Assembly: GCA_963978905.1 (NCBI GenBank)
Contig: OZ022258.1
Location: 46,050,591-46,114,590 of the forward strand
From: Trichostrongylus colubriformis
Lineage: Eukaryota > Nematoda > Chromadorea > Rhabditida > Trichostrongylidae
DNA length: 64,000 nt
Direction: 5' to 3'
The notes under the pieces were generated by a model. It saw nothing but the letters and a program-made list of their open reading frames with translations. It was not told where the DNA came from and made no database searches. Shown one piece after another: positions 1 to 11,200 of the stretch (the first letter of the stretch is position 1; the number at the start of each line of letters is the position of its first letter). Position numbers and translations under genes: made by a program.

Positions 1-174
1 GACGACTACAAGCGGATGAATGTCGCTCTGTCTCGATGCCGCCATGGCCAGTTCATCCTCGGGCACGTCGCCTCTCTCGAAACCGTGCCATTCTGGAAAC
101 GCGTCGTCGACTGGGCCAGATCAATCGAAGCCGTTGTCCCAACGAAGGACTTGGAACGGTATATCCGTGATTAG
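1..174 (+). CDS. C-terminal end of a superfamily 1 RNA/DNA helicase (partial)
   Basis: Frame 1 is open from the window edge to a TAG at 172-174 and gives 57 residues. They begin DDYKRMNVALSRCRHGQF and continue as FILGHV...W..VVDWA. The block RMNVALSRCRHG followed by an FILG strand matches the last helicase motif of UPF1-like SF1 helicases (AAA_12 domain), where the Arg-rich VA(L)(S/T)R.R.G segment contacts nucleotide. Such enzymes unwind RNA or DNA using ATP. Only the tail is visible, so the ATP-binding motifs and subfamily (UPF1, SMUBP2, senataxin or a lineage-specific relative) cannot be judged. The gene runs towards, and ends before, the oppositely oriented kinase gene. No clear AATAAA was seen in the first 500 bases downstream. 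The family assignment is by motif memory only. Confidence 0.72.
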   Translation, partial: DDYKRMNVALSRCRHGQFILGHVASLETVPFWKRVVDWARSIEAVVPTKDLERYIRD

Positions 175-1713
175 TCACGCCCCAATGGTAAGCTTCGATT
201 TTCAATCTTGAAGTCCGGGACGGACTTGATGTAAAAGGGGGAGGTGTAAGCGCGCCCGGTAAGCGCGCACAGCTGCTTTTCGGACCTCCATGACTCAACC
301 CTTTTCAGGGCGGAGCGCGAACAATCGAGGAGACGTCTGGAAGCAGGGACGGAGGATGGTCGCGACCCTCCATCGTGTTCTTCTTCATGGCGGTTCGCCC
401 CTCCACCCAGACCTGTTCTTCTGTGGCCCAACAGGCGTGAGACTTCATCATCATCACGCCTGGGGCATGTGATCTCTCCTGTCTTGTACCAACGTGTTCA
501 CTTGCTACTCAACTTGCCATACTTGTATAAACTTGTGCTTCCTATCTGATGTATTGATGACGTAATTACATACATAAATCGTTCGTAATCAACTCGAGAG
601 GTCACAGAGGAAACATGAACCTTCCACGGTGCGACGTTGCTTACTCCTATCACATCTTACTACCGCATTACCTTACGTGGTGCAGTAGTATAACAGTATT
701 CGTGATTGCGAAGGAGTGCTTTGTGGCGCTCAGACGAGTTGCGAGCGCGTACGGAAACCATGAATCACAAGGCGCGCATGGCCTCAAGGTGGCTGACACT
801 AGTCATCGAGTTGAGCAGCGGAGTAGCGATGACAATGATAATTATTTGGGAAGTCGAACCCGATGAGAAAGGATGGATGAAAGACTGATTCGTTAAGGAT
901 TGTGGGGAGCAAAAGGTAGCATCATAGAGTTTGGGTGATCGCATCGAATGAAGCGTGCCAAAACTCCTACTTCCGCGCTAAGGTCCCGCAGCAAAGATCC
1001 CGAACGTTGCTTTCAGAGATCTCTAACTTTTTCGTCACATATAATTTCTTTGTTTTGACTTTTGTTCTTCAGCATACCCAACATCGTTACTGTGCGCGTC
1101 ACCTACGAAGTTAATAGTGAGTGAGCGTGACCCGCGCCTTTAGATTTGAATGTTTGTTTTCCCACGAAATTGTGGAGAGCGAAATTCTTAGCAGGTTAAC
1201 TGCCGAGCTTTCGGAAAATGATAAGTTTTCGTAGAGATGTCAATTTCTCTAGTCTTTATGCTACGCCGATCACACTGTGGAACTATTTGTGGAGAGCTTC
1301 ACTGGTATCGATTAGTCAGTGCGGTACTATCGAAATGAGGGGTGGGAGAGGGTGTTAGGCATGTAACAAAAATTTATTTCCCTAAGAATATCTGAGGCAC
1401 GATGAAGTTCAGTCTGCACGCTCACGAGTATATCTTACCTATGCCTTAGTGGTAGTAGAATGGAGTCCCCTTCCTTTTCTATTCTTAGGTGAATATAGCG
1501 CCTACAGTGGAATGTCCCTCCTCCCTCATTGCGTAGAACCAGCAGTGTGTACTGGTCCACAACAATAAATCTACAAGTTGTGCGTGTAGCACTCCTAAGG
1601 CTGTCTGGTTTCCCATGAAGTGTGCCATGTCTTAACTTTTTTATCGCTACGCGTTATTGACCCCATTCAATGTCCAATGAAGAGTCAAATGCAATTCTAG
1701 GTACCGTACCACC
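175..1713. other. Convergent intergenic region, helicase to kinase gene
   Basis: This holds the 3' flank of the helicase and the 3' flank of the TTBK gene. The short frames here do not resemble known proteins and change frame often. I see no RNA gene or mobile-element end. Confidence 0.5.
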
Positions 1714-1743
1714 TTTATTGTCCCGTCATTACATACGTTTATT
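1714..1743 (-). promoter_or_regulatory. Two candidate polyadenylation signals of the TTBK gene
   Basis: On the - strand AATAAA occurs at 1743-1738 and again at 1719-1714. They lie about 62 and 86 bases after the TAG stop at 1807-1805. The spacing and perfect hexamers support this being the gene's 3' end. Confidence 0.6.
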
Positions 1744-1804
1744 TGCCGTACATTTAGTTCATTGAAAAACGGTGGAAAATCAATGAAGTGAACGGACTAC
1801 TATA

Positions 1805-2221
1805 CTATTTCTTGCTCTTCTTCGACTTCTTACTTCCTTTCTTTCCGCTCTTCTTTTTTCTCTTTCCTTTCTCTTTTTTCTCTTTCTTTCCTTTTTTCTT
1901 TGAAGCTGCTGGTGTCGCAGCTTTTTCCCCTGACTCCTTATTTGCTGAGTCGCTATCTGGTTTCTTGTCACTTTCTTCCTTCTTCTCCTCTTTCTTTTCC
2001 TCCTTCTTTTCTTCCTTTTTTTCACCTTCTTCTTTCTTTTCTCCTTCTTCTCCTTCCTCTCCCTGTGGAGCATTTGCTACGGCTGACTTATTGCCGGCAT
2101 CCGGAGCAGGCGAGGCAGCCGCGGGAGAAGGAGCTCCCGGGGTCGCAGGAGCTCCCGGGGCCGCAGGAGCTCCCGGGGCCGCAGAAGGAGTTCCTGGAGC
2201 TGCTGATTTCTCTCCTTCTTC
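1805..2221 (-). CDS. Probable last TTBK exon: low-complexity Pro-Ala-Gly then Glu/Lys tail
   Basis: After a TTTACAG acceptor this 138-codon exon encodes [20 protein letters not shown] and more PG/A repeats. An acidic-basic block of Glu and Lys follows, and it ends [14 protein letters not shown] before TAG. It starts in phase 0, matching exon 10, and two AATAAA signals follow. An exact 18-base unit occurs three times at 2130-2183. Charged, Lys-ending tails are plausible for nematode TTBKs and could bind acidic microtubule surfaces. The link to the kinase is inferred from phase, strand and lack of any other candidate. It could be the end of an unseen gene inside the 11.5 kb gap. Confidence 0.62.
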   Translation of the reverse strand, partial: EEGEKSAAPGTPSAAPGAPAAPGAPATPGAPSPAAASPAPDAGNKSAVANAPQGEEGEEGEKKEEGEKKEEKKEEKKEEKKEESDKKPDSDSANKESGEKAATPAASKKKGKKEKKEKGKRKKKSGKKGSKKSKKSKK

Positions 2222-5200
2222 CTGTAAATCCCCTAGTGTGATGATATTTTTTGAAACCTCTTATTTTGGTATAGACGAATCAAGTAGTGGGTAATTTGTG
2301 TGCCATGAATGGGGTGAGTAAGGGACATGTCTTAATCAGCCGAAGATAGCTACGTGAATGATGCAAAGTTTTCGGATCAATGTGAGTCGGGGAGGAAGGG
2401 GAGGGGGAGGTAGGTGAGGCGCGACTCAACGTTCCATGATGAACTAATACCGAATCGCGTTCCATTGCTCGTAGTCATGATAAACATGGCCAAGGAGATG
2501 CCAACTATAGCCTAACAAAAGCTGGGGAGCGTAAAGGAGATCTGGATATGTGAGGAATTGGAGGGCCCTCTTGTGCATGGAGGTTGTCTAAACCAGGTCA
2601 AAGCTTCTTCTCTTTCTTACGTTTATGTCAGGAGAAATTTTTATATCGGGTTAGTACAGTTAGTGCCGTAAGAGTGTCCAAAATTGCGCGAAAACGCGTT
2701 TTCGCGTTTTTCATCGTTTATTCACCATAAATGCATTGATATTGATTTTTAACTAGACTAGTATAACTTTCAGAACCAGCTCGTCGAGCTCTACAAGAAG
2801 ATTCAACAAGCTTTTGATCTTCTTGTACTCGGTAGCAGGCCATTTTTTTACATTGTGAAAAGTTTGAGGGAAAAGAAATCTGATGAACTTAAGGTGGAAT
2901 CTTCTCACAACCGTGATTCCAGCTTACATGTAGGAATTTTGAAGTTTCTCCCATTTCAGACAAGCCCCTGGTCCTTGGTGCGGCTCTAACCAGCGCCTCC
3001 GTGTATATACGTTGGAAAAAACCATCTCTTGACTCATTTCAGAACGCGAATTTCACAGTGAAATGTACGCCATTGGATTCCCCAAAAAAGTGCTAGTGAA
3101 TGACCTCTAAAATTCTTCGTGTTGATAAATTTGTTATTTTCCTACTTCTCAGCCGTCAATCCTCATTTCCGAACGCGAATTTCACAGTGAAATGTACGCC
3201 ATTGGATTCCCCAAAAAAGTGCTAGTGAATGACCTCTAAAAATCTTCGTGTTGATAAATTTGTTATTTTCCTACTTCTCAGCCGTCAATCAAAGTCTCAA
3301 GCTCTCGCCCGCCGCATGCGGTCGACGTGCACGGCCACGGAAAGCTGTGGCGCCATCGTAACGGCCCCGCGCTATTCACGTGCACGGCCGTGGGACTGTG
3401 CTCAGCGCTCGCTCGGTGCCATCGATCGTGACAGCTTTCCCATGGCCATGCACGTGAATCGCACGCGGCAAACTAAAGCTTGAGAAGTAGATTGACAACA
3501 AGGAGAAGACTGGGAATGAGGAAAAACAACAAATTTATCACCCCAAAAATTTTTATGGGACATCCGATAACATTTTTCTTGAGGAATCGAAGCGTACATT
3601 TCATGGAGGAATATGCGCCTGAAAATGAGTTGGGAGATGGTATTGTCAACAGTGTATACATGGAGGCGGTGGTAAGGGCCACACCAAGGAGCAGGGGCTT
3701 CTCTAGAATGATGGAAACTTTAAAATTCCTAGAAAAACAGCTGTAAACATAAACCACTCTTAAGAGAAGATTTCGCTGCCAGTTCATCAGAAAACAAAAT
3801 AAATCAAATACTTGTGAAGTGATCTACCAAAACTTGACGAGCTGATTCCGAAAATGTATACAAGCCTAGTGAGAGAATCAATATCAATCGATTTATGGTA
3901 AAAAAAACGATAAAAGCACAGAGACGCGTTTTCGCGCCATTTCTAACACTCTCACGGCACTAACTGTGTGGGTCAGGGGGAGGGGGGGGGGGGGTGACGG
4001 ATGGGGAAGAGAAGAAAGATCACGTTCTTTGACCAAATAATAGTGTATTGCGCATCATTGTTCACAAGCAAGTAAAGACTTAAGTGGCCAGGAGGATGGG
4101 AGTTTTAGCCGAAGCCTGGGAGAGTGAACTATGTTGAACGAAGAAAGCATTTTTCACGAATGAAAGTTGGGCTTTTTTCTCTCCCTAAGCATAGGCTTAG
4201 GTTCACATCACTCTTCTTCTGCACTTAAAAGCATCGGCCATTATCTGTTGTAAAATCGAAGCCGTGTAGACGTCCTTCAGACGCTTGGACGTGTATGCGA
4301 GCCTGGGACATGAAACGTGGGGTCGCTTCGCCCTCTCCCCGTTTCTCCCTGACCCAGTTTTCTCATGCATGAACGTTAGAAGAGATTCACTAACCCCGGA
4401 GCTCTTTCTCTAATTCTCATAACACCGTAAACTGGAATGGAGATTAGGCATGCTCACCGCTCCTGTACCACCTTCTTCACCTCCCTCCTCATCATCACCG
4501 CCTTTACCGCACGTTGTCATTAGCATCAGAAAGCATGCCCATTGTAGAATTATGTAGACCCACACTTCCAACATGGTCCTGAAATGCGTATCAGAAGTGA
4601 TGATCTTCATTTGTGACTGGGCATAAAACCAAACCGTGCTCTTGCGTACAACACAGTGCAAATGAGCTTTACTGTTGATTGAGAATGATGAAAAACATAG
4701 AACGCTTATCAAGCGGGTGAGAGGAAATAGTGATATGATTCTCAGGATTTCCGTAGCGTACTAAATGTAACTACAAATGGGGGTACTGGTCGTATTCTAC
4801 AATATTTGGAGATCTTGACCTTGAAGTGTACTTGTATGAACTGTATGTCATATCATTTACGTACTCATACTAATGCGAGCAACTGATTCACCACGCAAAC
4901 GTTAGGAAGCCCTCGCGGGTCAAAACACTTTGCTCTCTTCTTTCACCTATTGAGCGTCCATAAAATCTTGAATGAGATTTATCAAGTACCAGCATAGATT
5001 TTTGTGAAAAATATGATTCAACCCCGCAACTGAGCACATGTCACACATATTTCCATATTGCTTTTTTCACACTTGCTCGTTTTAATTAATTGTAACCTTT
5101 TATGGCCGGTTAAATTTTTTTCGAACATTTGGCCACTCGTAGAAGTTCCAGTATATTGGGTTGTGCGGGAAGCTACCAGCGTTTGTGTTACTATTTCTTG

Positions 5201-8200
5201 CACATTCATTGCTGATTGGAAACTTATTCTCCCTTGCGTCTCACAAGGAAAGGATCCCAGGTCGAAGTGACCATTTGTGACGAGACTTTTATTATCAGAC
5301 GCGTTTCTGGATGCTGATCTCAAATCAGTTGTCAAAATCTGCATAGCGATTTTTTGAATGGAGTTATGGAAGTTTTTCTGATTGAACGGCTGGCTACACG
5401 TTGAAACGTGGTTTTCATAACTGCGGCTATGAATGCGTGGGCATTCATAGCCGCAGTGAGGCACACATGGCATGGAGGTAAGCGTTCGGACTCGCAATCG
5501 ACACACCATGGATCGAATCCTGGAATCGAATCCCACCTTTTTTGCATTTCGCGAAATTTCTTCCCTTGTGCTTCAGAAGACTTTTATGTTGATATGCATG
5601 CATTTTAAGGTTCCAAATCATGTATGGAAGGGTTTACTATCCCTGTCCTCACGATAGCATGAAATTCCGTGACCTAGCTCATTTATATGCGGACTCTCAT
5701 AAAGCACGAATCAGGCGTTGTTGCGTAAAAAAATTACGATATTCGCTCTTAGGAGGTCGAGTTACCACTCTGTGCAAATTTTCAGCCGAATCGAGTTTTT
5801 GGTCTAGCTTCGGAAATTTGGGTGTGGCCAGGGGATAATGTGGTAAATTTTGAATTTTCTGCTACAAAAAATCCTGCAACCTGAACGATATACCCTACAC
5901 ATACCTGTTACACTTGCCCATCACACTAAACGTACGTAACAAACGTCAAACAGGAGCGTTTTTCGGCAAGGGTCAACGACTTCTCCTTCGTTAAGGGGTT
6001 GCCTTCCAATAGCTCGTGAATTTTTTCGAAATTTAGTCAAACTCTCAAATTGGCTAAAAACTTGTCTCTTGGGGTTGTTTGACTTCCTGAACACGAAAAT
6101 CACGTTAATTTTGTACGAGAAAGACTGGCTCGTGCGCTATGGGCTCCCGAACTTATCGTGTAATAGTATTATTATTTAGGAAAAATCTCCATAACTCCAT
6201 TCAGAGAATTGCTTTGCAGATTTTGCAAAATTTGAGATCAGCATCCAGAAACACGTCTAATAATATATACCTCGTTACAAATGGCCACTTCGACCTGGGA
6301 TCGTTCCCTTGTCAGTACTACATCCTAGAGAATTTTTTGCGCTATCTGATGGAATAAATGCCGTTTCCACCATTGCTTTATGAACCCCCATTTCCCGAGC
6401 TAGACAGATTGACCAGGTGTGTGGGCCCAATAATGTTGGAGAAAGCATCATGCGACATGTTCAACAAGGTCCGTTTTGGAAATTTCAGCCTTGAAGATGA
6501 ACCTCGTAGCGGTCGACGTGAAGCAACGAGAACCTCAAAGCGTTTGTGGAGACTTACCCATCCAAAACAATTCGAGATATTGCAGAAAAGCTAGGCGTTC
6601 GCAAATCGACTATTGCATATGTCTGAAACGCATGAGAGTGTGAAAAACTCAACAAGTAGGTGCGCCACAATTTGAGCGACCGGCAGAAATTGGCAGATCT
6701 TGACTTCTTCTTCACCGCTTTTGCGCAGCAGAAAGACATGTTTTTGGAACGATTTGCCACCTGTGACGAGAAATGGATCATGTATGATATTATGAGACGT
6801 TCCGCACAGTGCTTGGATGCCGACGAACCACCAAGGCCATTTCCATAGCCGAATCCTCACGAAAAAAAGATTATGGTCACAGTGTCGTGGTCGTCGGCTA
6901 GTGTGATCCACTAACTTTTTGTCACCAGACCAAACCATCACAGCAGAGTCCTACTGTGAAGATATCGACAAAATGTACCGAAAATGCGTCAGCTGCAATC
7001 AACACATGTCAACAGGAGGAGTCCGATTCTCTTGCATGACAACGCCCGTCCACACACTTCCCAAATCACTATTCATGAATTCAACGAGTTGGGGGCCGAA
7101 GTTTTACGCCATCCGCCATGTTTTCCTATTCTATTTGTGTACATATTTTTCTCACTGTTACTTTATATCGATGAAGCAATTCCCACTGCAATTCTTCCGA
7201 GTATATGCGTTTTGATGAACTGGTGAAGTTTCTCATAAATTAGTCTGATAAATTCACAACAGCAGATAGAAGCCGCCTCGTCTATATGTCCGTCCCTTCG
7301 TCCGTCCGTCCTTCTGTCACGAAATTAGGCATTACATGAAAAACGACTCATGGATCAGGACAAGTTTGAGATGGGTAGGGCATGGTACAAGAGTAAAAGT
7401 GCACATGCACACTGTTAGGCTTCGCCCACCGTGGGCGGAGCGTGCACTGAAACGTTCGGTCCTCGGAGCTGAGATTGTCAGTTTCCTCTTTCCCGCAATG
7501 GTCCAAACATGGGAGAAACATGGCTTAAGTTCAGCCGTGAGCTTCTAAACTCATGATAGAAGACTGGGCACAGCGGACGAAGTGCACCGCGGATGGGCCG
7601 TCTTAACACGTTGGCGACCGCGCGTTTTTTTTGCGTGTCTGCCACGTGGGACATCGCGCGCTCGCCTATGCCAAGAATTGCGTCCCAGCATTTGGTTTTC
7701 GATATTATCTTTCCAGACCCGTTGAATTTTGCGCGTACCTTGAGCGTTAATACAAAGTAGTGAGCGCTGCAAAACTTTGGATACCCCTCGAGGACTTGAA
7801 TAAGGGATTACTGCATGGTAGTGATGGGAAGTGCTTAAACAGGTGATGGGCATGTGAAAAAAGTCGACGTTTCGCGAGTATAAATATATTGACTAAGTAT
7901 TAAATGGCCACAAATCTCCTAAGTGACTATGGATTCCTGCGACAGCTTCTCATAGCTGAATGCTAGTTTTAACGACCTGTTGATCGGCAGCGATGATAAC
8001 GAACCTGTGCTGGATGACGATACAAAGCAAGCTAAGTGTACCACTACGACCCCAGACACTCTTGTGCATGTTGATCATTATTAACTACTTGTGGATTTCA
8101 AATCAGTTGAAAAAAGTAGTTTTCTGTGCTGCATCCCAGCATCGGGACGCATTGTCCCACGCGACAGAAAACGTGCGTCCCAGCATCGGGACGCAATGTC

Positions 8201-11200
8201 GCCAACGTGTTAACAATAAAACTTCAAACTCGGTCCAAGCGCGACATAGACACTAGGAAGTAACGGCAGATATGACGAGTGTCCAAGCCATCTTGAACAT
8301 ACTTGAAGTTAGCAGATGCCCGCCCACTAAGGGCGAAGCGTGTAATGAATCATGTCATGCTCCTTTAAAATTTGTGACTTTCTTGGATTTAGAGACAGGG
8401 GAAAAAAGGAGGTGGTTGATAGTAGGTGGGACCATGAAGAAAAGCGATTTTCAATGGTGATCGACCATTTTGCCTTGGCTGGTGGAGCTCGGGCATCACA
8501 TGAGAAATCATCCGAGGGGATAGGGACAAGTTTGAGATGGATAGCGCATGGGTAGTCTCCAACCACTAAGGGCGGAGCGTGCACTGAAACGTTCGGTCTT
8601 CGGACCTAAAATGGACAGTTCGGTTCCAGAACTGTCCAAATATGGGAAAAACATGGGTTGAGACCAGCCGTGAGTTTCTGAAAGTTATGAAGGAGACCTG
8701 CACACAGTGGGCGGAGTGCACCCAAGTGGGCGGTCCGTACAAAAACAGTTCACAGTCCGGTTACAACACAGCCTCGAAAACACGAAAAATCGTCAGAAGT
8801 GAACGACGTCCGAACCATCCCGGACATGATTAAAGATAACAGAGACCCTCCCGTAGTTGCCGAAGCGTGGTGTGGTGATCGGTACCGAGTAAATTTATAG
8901 AAAAAAGCAATTCCGATCGACCAAGTGACGCCAGTTATGTTAAGTGCGCAGCAGTAGGCGCTAGCTCAACTACTAGTTAGATGTATATATCTTTTCTCGA
9001 CTTTCCCTCGTCCATGTTTTGCTACCTTACCGAGCTTTTTCAGTTCACGTTCAGTCGTCGCTTGATTATGGCCGAGTATGGTTGCCATTTCCTTGGTTTT
9101 TCGGGTACGGGTCCTTCTCACTGGTGGAGCGTAGTACTTCCAAATCCAACTCCATTGGCCAACCAGATCTCGGAGCACTTTCGAGAGGAGAATCTCCCTT
9201 CCTGAACTTGAGGAACCAAGTCTAGCATGTGCGGCAAGAGATGACGTTCCGGCCGTATGTTTCCGCTAGCTTGGTATGGGCTTCCTTCGCATTTCAGCCA
9301 GAATCGTGTACAAAACCAGGCTGTGGCGCAGGTACATTCTGTCACCGTGGTTACTGTGCGCATAGTGGCCTGCAAATGCAGGGCTTCGAGTGATAGTTAG
9401 TGTTATGAAAGTGTATCATGCAAACGTTACGAACACGTAAAGACGAAATACTAACATCAAACGCAAACGCGTGCGTATTACAGCGATAAGGGTCGCCGTG
9501 CGCCGTCCAGGTGCACACCGTTACACCGGAATTTCGCATTGACAGGTTCTCTGCGCGACATTTGCGAGCGAACTGACTGCTCCTGGTGGGGATCGCGTAT
9601 AAATGCGTAAGAAGGGCGACAACCGTACCTACGCCCATCCTTACTCATTCAGCGGCTATATTGAGCTTGTCTTTGAGCTGTTCTGATCTGAATAGGCAGG
9701 ATCCTTCTACCTCTGGTTGATAATAGCGTTTTGCATGCATTAATTCCATTTGATTCGATTCGCCCGGATTTTTTCGCATCATACGTAGTATTATAGCGTG
9801 AACGAATATTCTGCTTTGTATTGAATGGAGCCGCAGTGCGCTTCGGACGCTTGCGCAAGTCAGTCTAGAGAGAAGAAGCTTGGCGATGAGCTAATCACCT
9901 CCGCATTTCTTTCACTTCCGCAGGTTTCGTTCACCTAGGAGCTCCTCTTCCATGGGATGAGACAAATATTTACTTCCCTAATATCCTCGTGTTAATATGC
10001 AGGGAAGAATAATACGTAGTACGGAATTGATATAAGTCGGGAAATGAAATAACAGCATGCAAAACCCTATCATCAACCAAGGGATATCTGAAAACTCAAA
10101 CTCAACTGAATTCAACCAAATTCTGCCGATTGAGATGAAATTGGTTTGAAGACAAGCTCAGTATAGCAGTGAAATGAGCAAAGTTGGTCGCGGATACGCT
10201 CGTTGCCTTTCTTACACAATTACACGCGAATTCCATCGAGGGTTGTCACCTCGCTTGCAAATTTTGCATGCGTCGCTCGCCGTTCTGTGCCACGCGAAAC
10301 TGACACAAGGATGAGCACCTTACAATGGTGCTTTTCGATGCAACCTTTACCGTGAAAACCACTATTTTCTCTTCAGTGTCCATGTGAATAAAAAAAACAC
10401 GAATTTTCCTTTACTTAACAATTTGATGACAAGGATTGGACTGCAAATGATTCCATGCGCATGAATGAAGAAACTAAGAAGGAGACCCTCAAGATAATCA
10501 ACTATGTAGTGGACTTTTTCCTCGAAACGCCAGATCCTTGGGCAATTGTTCAGATAACCTTTTTATTAAGTTGTTGCAAAATTAATTTCGGTTTCAAGGT
10601 ATGTATAGTCCATTTCCCACGGCCTGTCAGGTCATGGCCTACGGACTTCGATGAACGTGTATCAAAGTCTTTCACCCCGCCACACACTCTCACTCTCGCC
10701 ACGTACTCTCTCAACCAAGTCCATGGGCCACGCCCTGCCAGGCCGTGGGAAGTGGACGCTATGTAGGTTTCGAGGTACGCTGCGGTGTGTATTCGCGTCC
10801 CATTCGCATCCAGCGCATCCATTTCGAGTTGTGCGCTGTAGGAGACGAGCCGCGGGCCAACGTTAGTTGTAGCAGCTGACTCGCGCAGTGGAGTGGCCAT
10901 TCCTAACTACATTAGCATCCATGTAAGTACATCTAGAAATAATATAAGAAAGAACAAAGTAAAAAGTTAAGGAAAAACAAAATTATAATGGATACATCTT
11001 CTTTTAGCACCATGCCAAGGCGTCAAATTGGCGAGTTAGTGCAATGGCGGCCACTTAAACTCGTCCACACTACGTCTGCTCTACCGTAAGCCAAAATTAC
11101 CCCCTTCCGGTGTCTTTAAAGCACAGTTCACGATAATATGAGCTCTTCGATTCCATCCGCGGGTAGATAGGCCTTCCACAACGGCGAAGTGTGTGCTATC

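Noticed and set aside
1788..2294. A 168-codon + strand frame rich in Phe and Ser
   Set aside because: It is the shadow of the Glu/Lys-rich - strand exon, which has an acceptor, a stop and poly(A) signals.
5475..5525. GGATCGAATCC as a tRNA gene
   Set aside because: No cloverleaf pairing around the B-box-like word.
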